64,000 nucleotides of DNA from Citrobacter sp. Cu233 (GTDB lineage Bacteria; Pseudomonadota; Gammaproteobacteria; Enterobacterales; Enterobacteriaceae): contig NZ_JAOWIF010000042.1 in NCBI RefSeq assembly GCF_030332225.1, positions 429,903-493,902 of the forward strand. Reading direction: 5' to 3'. The notes below the pieces were generated by a model, which saw only the letters and a list, made by a program, of their open reading frames with translations, was not told the origin of the DNA and ran no database searches. A program made the translations under genes and the position numbers. Each line of letters begins with the position of its first letter. The stretch's first letter is position 1. Positions 19,231 to 32,533 of the stretch are shown one piece after another.

Positions 19231-20031
19231 CTAATTTACTTGTGAAAGCGCATTACAGAGTTGTTTTGCGGCGAGGATAATACGCGGGCTCGCGCGTTCA
19301 AACCAGTCACTATCAAGAGTAATAACCGGGATTTTTAGCTGATTTCCCCAGTATTGCTCAATTTTAAGAATTTCGCCCGAACCGCCGGTAGCAACAATTG
19401 CCTGAGGGGCTCTTGCCAGGACCTGTTCGCGGCTGACCTGCGGCCATGGAACACGGCTGCCGGAAAAGATGTTTTCTCCACCACATACCTCAAGAACCTG
19501 GTTTTGAATGGAACCTTTTCCACTGGTAAACAGAGGATTTGCGCCAAACTGGAGAAACACACGTTTTTTCGGTTTGTTGGCATACTGAGATTTTAGTAAA
19601 GCATACTCATCAAGCAAGGTTTGCGCTGCTTGCTTTGCCTGTTCAGGTCTGGGACTCCACGGCGCAAGTTGACGCAATGCATCAGCAACCTGCTCGACGG
19701 TGATGGCATCGACCCAGATGACCTTAATTCCCAGAGCGATCAGTTGATTGACTTGCCGCTCAGCATTCCCTCCGCGCCAGGCAATAACCAAATCGGGTTT
19801 GAGCGCCACAATACGTTCCAGATTCATGCCTTGCCAGGTTGAGACCTCTTCAATATTTTTGGCCTCAGGCGGGTAGTTTGAATAACTGCTGACGCCAACG
19901 GGGGTAATACCGGCGGCGAAGGCCAGTTCAGTGTTGGCTGGGGAAAGTGAAATCACGCGCGGCGCGGCGTAAAGCCACGCCGGAAGAGTGAAAAGCAGGG
20001 CGACCAGCGCCCTGGAGATGAAGTTAGCCAT
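19231..20031 (-). CDS. btuF: Periplasmic vitamin B12-binding protein BtuF
   Basis: Binds cobalamin in the periplasm for the BtuCD importer. 266 residues from [10 protein letters not shown], the E. coli length; nine extra upstream codons in frame are rejected. Sec signal peptide about 1-22 (ends WLYA), then [19 protein letters not shown] typical of the type III binding fold. The start overlaps the mtnN stop by eight bases, so the two genes are translationally linked as in E. coli. This supports B12 use for methionine or ethanolamine metabolism, alongside the methionine salvage gene mtnN. Confidence 0.96.
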   Translation of the reverse strand: MANFISRALVALLFTLPAWLYAAPRVISLSPANTELAFAAGITPVGVSSYSNYPPEAKNIEEVSTWQGMNLERIVALKPDLVIAWRGGNAERQVNQLIALGIKVIWVDAITVEQVADALRQLAPWSPRPEQAKQAAQTLLDEYALLKSQYANKPKKRVFLQFGANPLFTSGKGSIQNQVLEVCGGENIFSGSRVPWPQVSREQVLARAPQAIVATGGSGEILKIEQYWGNQLKIPVITLDSDWFERASPRIILAAKQLCNALSQVN

Positions 20032-20722
20032 GCGCCAGTTTCTGCACCAGCGTTTCAACCATCAGGCTTGACTGTTTCGCGGCAACGACCAGAAATTCGT
20101 CAAAGCTGAGATGGGACTGCTGATCGGCGACGTCAGAGATAGCGCGAACGACAACAAACGGCACGTTAAAGTTGTGACACACGTGCGCAATTGCGGTTGC
20201 TTCCATCTCAACGGCAATCGCCTGTGGGAAGTTATGTTGAATTTTTGCCAGGCCAACGGAACCGTTAATGAAGGCATCGCCGCTGACGATCAGTCCACGG
20301 ACGGCGTTCAGATTGAGTTCGGCAATGCAGGATTCCGCTGCAGCAATCAGTGCCGGGTCGGCTTTAAAACCGGCCGGGCAGCCCGGTAGCTGGCCAAATT
20401 CATAGCCGAATGCGGTGACGTCAGCATCGTGATAGCGCGCTTCGTCAGATACCACGATATCACCCACTTTTAGCGTAGAAGCCAGGCCACCCGCTGAACC
20501 GGTATTGATGATGGCATCTGGCTTGCAGTGTTCAAGCAGCAGCGTAGCGCCCAGCGCCGCAGCCACTTTACCGATGCCCGATTTCAGTAGCGCAACCTCA
20601 GTGCCGTTCAGTTGGCCGGTGTAAATTTCACAACCGCCAAGAGCGATTGTCTGACGGTTTTCGATTTTGTCACGCAGCAGCGTAACTTCTTCTTCCATTG
20701 CACCAATGATGCCGATTTTCAT
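20024..20722 (-). CDS. mtnN: 5'-methylthioadenosine/S-adenosylhomocysteine nucleosidase
   Basis: Hydrolyses MTA and SAH (and 5'-deoxyadenosine) to adenine plus the thioribose, removing inhibitory by-products of SAM chemistry. 232 residues. Catalytic residues of the family are at the expected places: E12 in GAMEEEV, E174 in VEMEATA and D197 in RAISDVAD. It is divergent from dgt with an 83-base gap. Confidence 0.97.
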   Translation of the reverse strand: MKIGIIGAMEEEVTLLRDKIENRQTIALGGCEIYTGQLNGTEVALLKSGIGKVAAALGATLLLEHCKPDAIINTGSAGGLASTLKVGDIVVSDEARYHDADVTAFGYEFGQLPGCPAGFKADPALIAAAESCIAELNLNAVRGLIVSGDAFINGSVGLAKIQHNFPQAIAVEMEATAIAHVCHNFNVPFVVVRAISDVADQQSHLSFDEFLVVAAKQSSLMVETLVQKLAHG

Positions 20723-20805
20723 AGATTTACTCGCGATAAGCCAGATTTGAGGGCATAGTCTATCATGCGCTTAAGGGGTAGCGCATTTCTCAGGCGGGAG
20801 AGGAC

Positions 20806-22323
20806 ATGGCACAGATCGATTTCCGAAAAAAAATAAACTGGCATCGTCGTTACCGTTCGCCGCAGGGCGTGAAATCTGAGCATGAGATCCTGCGTGTTTT
20901 CGAAAGCGACCGTGGGCGCATTATCAATTCTCCGGCTATTCGCCGACTGCAGCAAAAAACCCAGGTCTTTCCGTTGGAGCGTAACGCGGCGGTGCGTACG
21001 CGCCTGACGCACTCGATGGAAGTTCAGCAGGTAGGACGTTATATCGCCAAAGAGATCCTCAGTCGACTGAAAGAGCAAAAACTGTTGGAGCAGTTCGGCC
21101 TGGATGAGTTGACCGGTCCCTTTGAAAGCATTGTCGAAATGTCCTGCCTGATGCATGACATCGGCAATCCGCCGTTTGGTCACTTTGGCGAGGCAGCAAT
21201 TAATGACTGGTTTCGCCAGCGACTCTATCCGGCTGATGCTGAAAGTCAGCCCTTAAGTGACGATCGCTGCCTGGTGCCAGCGTTACGTTTACGTGAAGGT
21301 GAAGAGTCGCTCAATGATATTCGCCGCAAGGTACGTCAGGACCTGTGCCATTTTGAAGGCAATGCGCAGGGCATTCGGTTGGTGCATACCCTGATGCGCA
21401 TGAACCTGACCTGGTCGCAGGTGGGGGGGATTTTAAAATATACGCGCCCGGCATGGTGGCGTGGAGATACGCCGGCAACGCATAACTATTTAATGAAGAA
21501 ACCGGGATATTACCTTTCCGAGGAACCGTATATTGAGCGGTTACGTAAAGAATTATTCTTAGCACCTTACAGTCGCTTTCCATTAACCTGGATTATGGAA
21601 GCAGCGGACGATATCTCTTATTGTGTGGCTGATCTGGAGGATGCTGTTGAGAAAAGAATCTTCAGCGTCGAGCAGCTTTACCACCATCTGTATGAGGCGT
21701 GGGGGCATCATGAAAAAGGTTCCCTGTTTAGTCAGGTTGTTGAGAACGCCTGGGAAAAATCTCGTTCAAATACATTAAGTCGCAGTACGGAAGATCAGTT
21801 CTTTATGTATTTACGCGTTAACACGCTGAATAAACTGGTACCGTATGCCGCTCAGCGTTTTATTGATAATTTACCGCAAATTTTTGAGGGGAGTTTTAAT
21901 CACGCTTTATTAGAAGATGCCAGTAGCTTCAGTCAGTTGCTTGGGGTTTATAAAAATGTAGCGGTAAAACATGTGTTTAGCCATCCAGATGTGGAGCAAC
22001 TGGAATTGCAAGGCTATCGGGTTATCAGTGGGCTTCTGGAAATCTACCAACCACTGTTAAAAATGTCATTATCCGACTTTAGCGGGCTGGTTGAGCACGA
22101 AAGATTAAAACAGTTCCCTATCGAATCACGATTATTTCAAAAGCTGTCTACCCGTCATCGCCTTGCTTATGTTGAGGCGGTCAGTAAAATATTGCCGGGT
22201 AGTGCCGAGTTCCCAGTTATGGAATATTATTACCGTTGCCGTTTAATTCAGGATTATATCAGCGGGATGACTGACTTGTATGCCTGGGATGAATATAGAC
22301 GGCTGATGGCGGTAGAACAATAA
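20806..22323 (+). CDS. dgt: Deoxyguanosinetriphosphate triphosphohydrolase
   Basis: HD-superfamily enzyme that cleaves dGTP to deoxyguanosine and triphosphate; it affects dNTP balance and phage replication. 505 residues. Metal ligands are visible as H69 (TRLTHSMEV) and H117-D118 ([13 protein letters not shown]). The second half of the gene (from about 21.5 kb) is noticeably more A+T-rich than its neighbours. It is followed by degP after 129 bases, which hold the degP stress promoter. Confidence 0.96.
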   Translation: MAQIDFRKKINWHRRYRSPQGVKSEHEILRVFESDRGRIINSPAIRRLQQKTQVFPLERNAAVRTRLTHSMEVQQVGRYIAKEILSRLKEQKLLEQFGLDELTGPFESIVEMSCLMHDIGNPPFGHFGEAAINDWFRQRLYPADAESQPLSDDRCLVPALRLREGEESLNDIRRKVRQDLCHFEGNAQGIRLVHTLMRMNLTWSQVGGILKYTRPAWWRGDTPATHNYLMKKPGYYLSEEPYIERLRKELFLAPYSRFPLTWIMEAADDISYCVADLEDAVEKRIFSVEQLYHHLYEAWGHHEKGSLFSQVVENAWEKSRSNTLSRSTEDQFFMYLRVNTLNKLVPYAAQRFIDNLPQIFEGSFNHALLEDASSFSQLLGVYKNVAVKHVFSHPDVEQLELQGYRVISGLLEIYQPLLKMSLSDFSGLVEHERLKQFPIESRLFQKLSTRHRLAYVEAVSKILPGSAEFPVMEYYYRCRLIQDYISGMTDLYAWDEYRRLMAVEQ

Positions 22324-22333
22324 ATACTCATTT

Positions 22334-22407
22334 GTAAAGACGGACAATAAAATTTTACTTTTTCCTTAAACTTCATTCTGGAACTTAGCGCTATAAAACG
22401 ACTCTGA
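22334..22407 (+). promoter_or_regulatory. degP sigma-E promoter and possible CpxR site
   Basis: GGAACTT at 22380-22386 and TCTGA at 22403-22407, 16 bases apart, match the sigma-E consensus and the known E. coli degP promoter. Upstream, GTAAA at 22334-22338 and ATAAA at 22347-22351 resemble the CpxR half sites known in front of E. coli degP, with a degenerate second half. Confidence 0.85.
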
Positions 22408-22452
22408 GGTATACAGCAATTTTGCGTGACCTGTTAATCGAGAACGAAACAC

Positions 22453-23886
22453 ATGAAAAAAACCACATTAGCAATGAGTGCACTGGCTCTGAGTTTAGGT
22501 TTGGCGTTGTCCCCCCTGTCTGCAACGGCGGCTGAGACAGCGTCTTCAGCAACAACAGCCCAACAGATGCCAAGCCTGGCCCCGATGCTCGAAAAAGTGA
22601 TGCCATCGGTGGTGAGTATTAATGTCGAGGGGAGCACGACGGTCAATACGCCGCGTATGCCGCGTAATTTCCAGCAGTTCTTCGGTGATAACTCTCCGTT
22701 CTGTCAGGACGGTTCTCCGTTCCAGAGTTCACCGTTCTGCCAGGGTGGCGCTCCGGGTGCTGACAACGGCGGCGGACAGCAGCAGAAATTTATGGCGCTG
22801 GGGTCTGGCGTCATCATTGATGCTGCGAAAGGGTACGTTGTAACCAACAACCACGTGGTCGATAACGCGACGGTGATCAAGGTTCAACTGAGCGATGGTC
22901 GTAAGTTTGACGCGAAGATCGTCGGAAAAGATCCGCGCTCTGATATCGCGCTGATCCAGATCCAGGACCCGAAAAACCTGACAGCGATTAAGCTGGCAGA
23001 TTCTGATGCGCTGCGCGTGGGTGATTACACTGTGGCGATTGGTAACCCGTTTGGCCTTGGTGAAACGGTGACTTCCGGTATCGTTTCTGCACTGGGGCGT
23101 AGTGGCCTGAATGCCGAAAACTACGAGAACTTTATCCAGACGGATGCGGCGATCAACCGCGGTAACTCTGGTGGTGCGTTGGTTAACCTGAATGGTGAGT
23201 TGATCGGGATTAACACCGCGATCCTCGCGCCGGACGGTGGCAACATCGGGATCGGTTTTGCTATCCCAAGCAACATGGTGAAAAACCTGACTTCGCAGAT
23301 GGTTGAGTTCGGTCAGGTTAAACGCGGTGAGCTGGGTATTATGGGGACTGAGCTGAGCTCTGAGCTGGCGAAAGCGATGAAAGTGGATGCCCAGCGTGGG
23401 GCATTCGTCAGCCAGGTTATGCCGAACTCTTCTGCAGCGAAAGCCGGTATCAAAGCTGGTGACGTGATTACATCACTGAACGGTAAACCAATCAGCAGCT
23501 TCGCTGCGCTGCGTGCGCAGGTCGGCACAATGCCAGTGGGGAGCAAAATTAACCTTGGCCTGCTGCGCGACGGTAAGCCGGTAACGGTGAACCTGGAACT
23601 GCAGCAGAGCAGCCAGACTCAGGTTGATTCTAGCTCTATCTTCAAAGGTATTGAAGGTGCGGATATGAGCAACAAAGGCCAGGACAAAGGTGTCGTGGTA
23701 AGCGATGTGAAACCGAATTCGCCGGCGGCACAGATTGGCCTGAAGAAAGGGGATGTCATCATTGGTGCGAACCAGCAACCGGTGAAAAACATCGCGGAAC
23801 TGCGCAAAATTCTCGACAGTAAACCCGCTGTTCTGGCGCTGAACATTCAGCGTGGTGACAGCTCTATCTATCTGTTGATGCAGTAA
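22453..23886 (+). CDS. degP: Periplasmic serine protease/chaperone DegP (HtrA)
   Basis: Heat-shock protease and chaperone of the periplasm that handles misfolded envelope proteins. 477 residues, three more than E. coli. Signal peptide about 1-27 (SATAAET); a loop with a CQDG...CQGG cysteine pair; catalytic triad H134 (TNNHVVD), D164 (RSDIAL) and S239 (RGNSGGAL); two C-terminal PDZ domains (about 285-380 and 390-477). A sigma-E promoter precedes it and a strong terminator follows. Confidence 0.97.
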   Translation: MKKTTLAMSALALSLGLALSPLSATAAETASSATTAQQMPSLAPMLEKVMPSVVSINVEGSTTVNTPRMPRNFQQFFGDNSPFCQDGSPFQSSPFCQGGAPGADNGGGQQQKFMALGSGVIIDAAKGYVVTNNHVVDNATVIKVQLSDGRKFDAKIVGKDPRSDIALIQIQDPKNLTAIKLADSDALRVGDYTVAIGNPFGLGETVTSGIVSALGRSGLNAENYENFIQTDAAINRGNSGGALVNLNGELIGINTAILAPDGGNIGIGFAIPSNMVKNLTSQMVEFGQVKRGELGIMGTELSSELAKAMKVDAQRGAFVSQVMPNSSAAKAGIKAGDVITSLNGKPISSFAALRAQVGTMPVGSKINLGLLRDGKPVTVNLELQQSSQTQVDSSSIFKGIEGADMSNKGQDKGVVVSDVKPNSPAAQIGLKKGDVIIGANQQPVKNIAELRKILDSKPAVLALNIQRGDSSIYLLMQ

Positions 23887-23893
23887 TCCCTTG

Positions 23894-23929
23894 AACCCCT
23901 TCCCATATCAGGGAAGGGGTTTCTTTTTG
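23894..23929 (+). terminator. degP terminator
   Basis: AACCCCTTCCC/GGGAAGGGGTT, 11 bp, loop ATATCA, followed by a T-rich tract, just after the degP stop. Confidence 0.93.
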
Positions 23930-24035
23930 TGATACCTACCACAACTCCATACTTCTCTCTTCTGCTTTGTGCATTTGCACAATGCCGTAGCCTGTTTTCT
24001 TCCCTATGCTTGAGCACTGCTCACAGGAGGGCTTT

Positions 24036-25193
24036 ATGGCTGGCTGGCATCTCGATACCAAAATGGCGCAGGATATTGTGGCGCGCACGATGCGCATCAT
24101 TGATACCAATATCAACGTAATGGATGCCCGTGGGCGGATCATTGGCAGTGGCGATCGCGAACGTATTGGTGAATTGCACGAAGGTGCGCTGCTGGTGCTC
24201 TCACAGAGCCGGGTAGTCGATATTGATGATGCGGTAGCGAGACATCTGCACGGCGTGCGACAGGGAATAAACCTGCCGCTGCGGCTTGAAGGCGAAATTG
24301 TTGGCGTTATTGGTTTAACCGGTGAGCCGGAGCATTTGCGTAAGTACGGTGAACTGGTATGTATGACTGCCGAAATGATGCTGGAACAGTCGCGTCTGAT
24401 GCATCTGCTCGCTCAGGACAGTCGTCTGCGCGAAGAACTGGTGATGAATCTGATTCAGGCTGAAGAGAACACCCCGGCGCTGGTGGAATGGGCGCAGCGG
24501 CTAGGTATAGATCTGAACCAGCCACGTGTGGTAGCAGTGGTGGAGGTCGACAGCGGTCAGCTTGGTGTAGACAGCGCCATGGCTGAACTACAGCAATTAC
24601 AAAATGCGTTGACGACACCAGAACGAAATAATCTGATTGCAATTGTTTCACTGACTGAGATGGTGGTTCTGAAACCTGCGCTGAATCAGTTTGGCCGCTG
24701 GGATGCAGAAGATCATCGCAAGCGCGTTGAACAACTGATCGCCCGTATGAAAGAGAACGGACAGCTACGCTTTCGCGTATCGCTGGGCAACTATTTTACC
24801 GGGCCGGGCAGCATTGCCCGCTCGTATCGCACCGCGCGTACGACCATGATGGTGGGTAAGCAGCGCATGCCGGAAAGCCGCAGCTATTTTTACCAGGATT
24901 TAATGTTGCCGGTGCTGTTAGACAGCCTGCGTGGTGGCTGGCAGGCTAATGAGCTGGCCCGTCCGTTGGTACGGCTGAAAGCGATGGATAACAACGGTTT
25001 GCTGCGCCGGACATTAGCGGCATGGTTTCGCCACAATGTACAGCCGCTGGCGACCTCAAAGGCACTATTTATCCACCGCAATACGCTTGAATATCGCCTG
25101 AACCGTATTTCAGAACTTACCGGGCTGGATTTGGGGAATTTTGACGACAGACTGCTACTGTATGTGGCGTTGCAACTGGATGAGCAGCGGTAG
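24036..25193 (+). CDS. cdaR: CdaR family transcriptional activator (carbohydrate diacid regulator)
   Basis: In E. coli CdaR activates glucarate, galactarate and glycerate genes (gudPXD, garPLRK, garD) located elsewhere. 385 residues from MAGWHLDTKM, selected because a perfect AGGAGG sits six bases upstream; an ATG ten codons earlier is dropped. The N-terminal diacid recognition domain (about 5-140, NVMDARGRIIGSGD) and the PucR-type C-terminal helix-turn-helix (KALFIHRNTLEYRLNRI, about 345-375) are recognisable. It stands alone as a single-gene unit between the degP terminator and a REP pair. Confidence 0.95.
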   Translation: MAGWHLDTKMAQDIVARTMRIIDTNINVMDARGRIIGSGDRERIGELHEGALLVLSQSRVVDIDDAVARHLHGVRQGINLPLRLEGEIVGVIGLTGEPEHLRKYGELVCMTAEMMLEQSRLMHLLAQDSRLREELVMNLIQAEENTPALVEWAQRLGIDLNQPRVVAVVEVDSGQLGVDSAMAELQQLQNALTTPERNNLIAIVSLTEMVVLKPALNQFGRWDAEDHRKRVEQLIARMKENGQLRFRVSLGNYFTGPGSIARSYRTARTTMMVGKQRMPESRSYFYQDLMLPVLLDSLRGGWQANELARPLVRLKAMDNNGLLRRTLAAWFRHNVQPLATSKALFIHRNTLEYRLNRISELTGLDLGNFDDRLLLYVALQLDEQR

Positions 25194-25211
25194 AAGATAA
25201 GGGGCTTGCTG

Positions 25212-25271
25212 GCCTGACAAGCGTAGCGCCATCAGGCAAAAATGCCGGGCGGCGGCTTCGCCTTACCCGGC
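25212..25271. repeat. REP pair (BIME) between cdaR and yaeH
   Basis: Palindromes 25212-25237 (GCCTGACAAGC...GCCATCAGGC) and 25244-25271 (GCCGGGCGGC...TTACCCGGC) in the gap between two convergent genes. Confidence 0.87.
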
Positions 25272-25293
25272 TTACGAATACATTCACATGCGA

Positions 25294-25680
25294 TTATTTA
25301 CGCGTCAGCTTTTCCAGATCGGCTTCGATTTCGCTGATCTTGTTGGTCACGACGCTTTCCAGATGACGTAAATCATCGAGGATCTTGCGTTTAAGATCGA
25401 CTTCACTGCGATCGCGCTGGCAGATCTGATCCAGCTCATCGATCACATAGCGCAGGTTTGGACTGATCTCCTGCACTTCTTTGTAGCCCTGACCGATGCC
25501 ATCGGCGACCACCGTTTTACGCTGACGGGGATATTTGAACTTCACGCTCTTGGCAAAAAACTCGCCTTTATCCTTTTGGAAATAGATTTTCAGGATATCG
25601 TTGTTGGCTTCTTGCCGCAGGCTGTAACGATCGATCTCTTCAGGATTAGTAATGCCCAGACTTTTCAGATTGTCATACAT
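25294..25680 (-). CDS. yaeH: UPF0325 family protein YaeH
   Basis: A 128-residue conserved enterobacterial protein of unknown function, starting [15 protein letters not shown]. It is rich in charged residues, with a predicted helical and probably coiled-coil C-terminal half ([16 protein letters not shown]...[12 protein letters not shown]). It has no signal peptide or membrane segment. It follows dapD on the same strand but is separated from it by a terminator, so it is probably expressed separately or by read-through. Confidence 0.9.
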   Translation of the reverse strand: MYDNLKSLGITNPEEIDRYSLRQEANNDILKIYFQKDKGEFFAKSVKFKYPRQRKTVVADGIGQGYKEVQEISPNLRYVIDELDQICQRDRSEVDLKRKILDDLRHLESVVTNKISEIEADLEKLTRK

Positions 25681-25752
25681 AGCGGTACCCTTAAGCTCAC
25701 TATAACCATTGAATAATTAACGAAAAGCCTTGTTTATGCCACCCGCAGATGT

Positions 25753-25780
25753 AAAAAAAGCGGGCGAAGCCCGCTTTTTC
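25753..25780 (-). terminator. dapD terminator
   Basis: AAAAAGCGGGC/GCCCGCTTTTT with GAA loop, symmetric A and T tracts, ten bases past the dapD stop. Confidence 0.93.
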
Positions 25781-25789
25781 AAATTGCTG

Positions 25790-26614
25790 TTAGTCGATGG
25801 TACGTAACAGTTCGTTGATACCCACTTTGCCACGCGTTTTAGCGTCGACTTTCTTCACGATCACCGCGCAGTACAGGCTGTATTTGCCATCTTTCGACGG
25901 CAGGTTGCCGGAAACGACAACAGAACCCGCCGGTACGCGGCCATAATGCACTTCACCCGTTTCACGATCGTAAATACGGGTGCTCTGACCGATATACACG
26001 CCCATCGAGATGACGGAACCTTCTTCGACAATCACGCCTTCCACGACTTCAGAACGCGCACCGATGAAGCAGTTATCTTCGATGATGGTCGGGTTTGCCT
26101 GTAATGGCTCCAGCACACCGCCGATACCAACACCGCCGGACAGGTGAACATTCTTACCGATTTGCGCACAAGAACCTACGGTAGCCCAGGTATCAACCAT
26201 CGTACCTTCATCAACATATGCACCAATGTTAACGTAAGACGGCATCAGCACGGTGTTACGCGCGATAAATGCCCCCTGACGCACGGCCGCAGGCGGAACC
26301 ACGCGGAAGCCTTCTTTCTGGAAGCGTGCTTCATCGTAGTCGGCAAATTTCATCGGCACTTTATCGAAGTAGCGGCTTTCCGCACCATCGATAACCTGAT
26401 TATCGTTAATACGGAAAGAGAGCAGGACCGCTTTTTTCAGCCACTGATGGGTGATCCACTGGCCGTCAATCTTTTCTGCGACACGCAGTGCACCGGAATC
26501 CAGTAAAGAAATAACCTGATTAACCGCTTCACGGGTTACGGTATCCACATTTGCCGGAGTGATGTCGGCACGACGCTCAAAAGCGGACTCAATAACGTTC
26601 TGTAACTGCTGCAT
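25790..26614 (-). CDS. dapD: 2,3,4,5-tetrahydropyridine-2,6-dicarboxylate N-succinyltransferase
   Basis: Succinylates tetrahydrodipicolinate in the diaminopimelate/lysine pathway, which feeds peptidoglycan. 274 residues. The left-handed beta-helix hexapeptide repeats run through the middle (for example [20 protein letters not shown] and [20 protein letters not shown]). The start ATG is 31 bases downstream of the glnD stop on the same strand. Confidence 0.97.
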   Translation of the reverse strand: MQQLQNVIESAFERRADITPANVDTVTREAVNQVISLLDSGALRVAEKIDGQWITHQWLKKAVLLSFRINDNQVIDGAESRYFDKVPMKFADYDEARFQKEGFRVVPPAAVRQGAFIARNTVLMPSYVNIGAYVDEGTMVDTWATVGSCAQIGKNVHLSGGVGIGGVLEPLQANPTIIEDNCFIGARSEVVEGVIVEEGSVISMGVYIGQSTRIYDRETGEVHYGRVPAGSVVVSGNLPSKDGKYSLYCAVIVKKVDAKTRGKVGINELLRTID

Positions 26615-26645
26615 TGTTAAACTCTTTCCATAATAAATAAAAACA

Positions 26646-29425
<2,780 letters not shown>

Positions 29426-29431
29426 AAAAAA

Positions 29432-30226
29432 TTATGCGTCGTGTGTGATGACTGCCGGGATGGTGTCATCCTTGCGTAATGTCAGAATTTCACAGCCGTT
29501 TTCCGTTACCACAATAGTATGCTCGTACTGAGCAGACAAGCTGCGGTCTTTGGTTTTCACCGTCCAGCCGTCTTTCATGGTGCGGATGCGGTAATCACCG
29601 GCATTCAGCATCGGTTCTACGGTGAAGGTCATGCCCGGCTGCAGTACCACGCCGCCGTCGTCTGCATCGTAGTGCAGAACCTGAGGTTCTTCATGGAAGC
29701 CACGACCGATACCGTGGCCGCAGTATTCACGTACCACAGAGAAGCCTTCACCTTCTGCGTATTTCTGAATGGCAGCACCCAGGGTACGCAGGCGAATACC
29801 CGGTTTTACCATGCGCAGTGCCAGATACAGGCTTTCCTGCGTTACGCGGCACAGACGCTCGCCAAGAATGGTCGGTTTACCGACGATAAACATTTTGGAC
29901 GTATCGCCGTGGTACTCGTCTTTAATCACGGTGACGTCGATGTTGACGATATCCCCATCTTTCAGGTGCTTAGCGTCATCCGGGATCCCGTGGCACACGA
30001 CTTCATTAATAGAGATGCACACGGATTTCGGATAACCGTGATAACCCAGGCACGCGGAAATCGCCTGCTGTTCATTCACGATGTAGTCGTTACAGATGCG
30101 ATCCAATTCGCCGGTGCTCACGCCCGGTTTGATAAATGGTTCGATCATCTCCAGCACTTCGGCTGCCAGACGGCCAGCGACGCGCATTTTTTCGATTTCT
30201 TCAGGGGTCTTAATTGAGATAGCCAT
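29432..30226 (-). CDS. map: Methionine aminopeptidase, type I
   Basis: Removes the initiator methionine from nascent proteins; essential. 264 residues. The five metal-binding residues of the family are present in their motifs: D in NIDVTV, D in HGDTSKMF, H in GHGIGRGFH, E in FTVEPML and E in YEHTIVVTE. It is divergent from rpsB across a 450-base gap that contains an ERIC element and the rpsB promoter and leader, so the map promoter must lie between the ERIC and the map start or within the ERIC. Confidence 0.97.
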   Translation of the reverse strand: MAISIKTPEEIEKMRVAGRLAAEVLEMIEPFIKPGVSTGELDRICNDYIVNEQQAISACLGYHGYPKSVCISINEVVCHGIPDDAKHLKDGDIVNIDVTVIKDEYHGDTSKMFIVGKPTILGERLCRVTQESLYLALRMVKPGIRLRTLGAAIQKYAEGEGFSVVREYCGHGIGRGFHEEPQVLHYDADDGGVVLQPGMTFTVEPMLNAGDYRIRTMKDGWTVKTKDRSLSAQYEHTIVVTENGCEILTLRKDDTIPAVITHDA

Positions 30227-30325
30227 GAATTCTGTCCATCAGTGTCGATTATTTCGACAATAATTGTGTAAGTGTCGTCAATGGTATCAGTCTGGGGTGT
30301 ACCCTGCCAAATTGAGAATCATTCT

Positions 30326-30450
30326 GAACTTCGCCTTTCGTGCCACAGATGCGTTGGCTACATTTTTTCACCCCAGTCACTTACTGGTCGTAAGCTCCCG
30401 GGGATTCAAAAATTTGCCGCCTGTCTGTAACACGAAATTCATTGTTCAAT
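30326..30450. repeat. ERIC (intergenic repeat unit) element
   Basis: The central palindrome CCCCAGTCACTTAC...GTAAGCTCCCGGGG (30371-30403) matches the enterobacterial repetitive intergenic consensus core, and the flanks (GATGCGTTGG on the left, TTTGCCGCCTGTCTG on the right) continue the roughly 126-base element. Ends are approximate. It lies between map and the rpsB promoter; 30227-30325 outside it shows nothing identified. Confidence 0.85.
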
Positions 30451-30473
30451 ACAGCACAGACCGCCAACAATTA

Positions 30474-30503
30474 TTGGTGTCGGTGGCGTATTTGTGGTAT
30501 AAA
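30474..30503 (+). promoter_or_regulatory. rpsB-tsf promoter
   Basis: TTGGTG (30474-30479), 18-base spacer, TATAAA (30498-30503), then a GC-rich discriminator (GCGCGCC), as in stringently controlled ribosomal promoters. Confidence 0.8.
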
Positions 30504-30510
30504 GCGCGCC

Positions 30511-31402
<892 letters not shown>

Positions 31403-31455
31403 TAAGGCACGCTCGTTAGAGCCCCCTTATAAACCAGGTAGTATCACGTTTGGTT

Positions 31456-31479
31456 AGGGGCCCCTCAGGCCCCTTTTTC
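31456..31479 (+). terminator. rpsB-tsf intercistronic attenuator
   Basis: AGGGGCC/GGCCCCT stem (31456-31462 with 31468-31474), loop CCTCA, then TTTTC. It sits between rpsB and tsf, where partial termination is known to set S2:EF-Ts ratios in E. coli. Confidence 0.85.
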
Positions 31480-31536
31480 ACTTTTAAATCTGTGCGGTTT
31501 CATGCCGGGCAGATCAAATCTTCCGAGGATTTTAGA

Positions 31537-32388
31537 ATGGCTGAAATTACCGCATCCCTGGTAAAAGAGCTGCGTGAGCGTACTGGCGCAGGCATGATGG
31601 ATTGCAAAAAAGCACTGACTGAAGCTAATGGCGACATCGAGCTGGCAATCGAAAACATGCGTAAGTCCGGTGCTATCAAAGCAGCGAAAAAAGCAGGCAA
31701 CGTGGCTGCTGACGGCGTAATCAAAACCAAAATCGACGGCAATATCGCTTTCATTCTGGAAGTTAACTGCCAGACTGACTTCGTGGCTAAAGATGCTGGT
31801 TTCCAGGCATTTGCTGACAAAGTACTGGACGCTGCCGTTGCTGGCAAAATCACTGATGTTGAAGTGCTGAAAGCACAGTTCGAAGAAGAACGTGTTGCTC
31901 TGGTTGCTAAAATCGGTGAGAACATCAACATTCGTCGCGTTGCTTCCCTTGAAGGCGACGTTCTGGGTAGCTACCAGCACGGTGCTCGTATCGGTGTTCT
32001 GGTTGCTGCAACTGGCGCTGATGAAGAACTGGTTAAACAGCTGGCAATGCACATCGCTGCAAGCAAACCAGAATTCGTTAAGCCGGAAGACGTTTCTGCT
32101 GAAGTAGTAGAAAAAGAATACCAGGTTCAGCTGGACATCGCGATGCAGTCTGGTAAGCCGAAAGAAATCGCAGAGAAAATGGTTGAAGGCCGCATGAAGA
32201 AATTCACCGGTGAAGTTTCTCTGACTGGTCAGCCTTTCGTTATGGAACCGAGCAAATCTGTTGCTCAGCTGCTGAAAGAGCACAACGCTGACGTAACTGG
32301 TTTCATCCGCTTCGAAGTGGGTGAAGGCATCGAGAAAGTTGAGACTGACTTTGCAGCAGAAGTTGCTGCGATGTCCAAGCAGTCTTAA
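31537..32388 (+). CDS. tsf: Elongation factor Ts
   Basis: Guanine nucleotide exchange factor for EF-Tu. 283 residues from [17 protein letters not shown]; a 29-codon upstream extension would lie within the attenuator and is rejected. The TDF motif ([10 protein letters not shown], residues 80-82) that inserts into EF-Tu is intact, as is the N-terminal UBA-like domain. GAGG lies upstream of the ATG. Confidence 0.99.
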   Translation: MAEITASLVKELRERTGAGMMDCKKALTEANGDIELAIENMRKSGAIKAAKKAGNVAADGVIKTKIDGNIAFILEVNCQTDFVAKDAGFQAFADKVLDAAVAGKITDVEVLKAQFEEERVALVAKIGENINIRRVASLEGDVLGSYQHGARIGVLVAATGADEELVKQLAMHIAASKPEFVKPEDVSAEVVEKEYQVQLDIAMQSGKPKEIAEKMVEGRMKKFTGEVSLTGQPFVMEPSKSVAQLLKEHNADVTGFIRFEVGEGIEKVETDFAAEVAAMSKQS

Positions 32389-32398
32389 TTTTAAAAGG

Positions 32399-32423
32399 AG
32401 CCGCCTGAGGGCGGCTTCTTTTT
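32399..32423 (+). terminator. tsf terminator
   Basis: AGCCGCC/GGCGGCT stem with TGAG loop then TCTTTTT, 11 bases after the tsf stop. Confidence 0.93.
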
Positions 32424-32429
32424 GCGTCC

Positions 32430-32458
32430 GACTTGTAAATTCAGCTAAGCGCTATAGT
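32430..32458 (+). promoter_or_regulatory. Possible pyrH promoter
   Basis: TATAGT at 32453-32458 with a weak GACTTG 17 bases upstream, directly after the tsf terminator. Confidence 0.4.
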
Positions 32459-32533
32459 GGCAAGGCTGAAAAGCGACATACAATGTCGCTGGAATTAACT
32501 CATCTCATTCGTTGACAGTCTCAGGAAAGAAAC

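Noticed and set aside
29519..30217. 232-codon antisense frame over map
   Set aside because: Shadow of map; no start context.
31465..32283. 272-codon antisense frame over tsf
   Set aside because: Strong codon bias of tsf clears stops on the opposite strand; the product is low in complexity and not protein-like.
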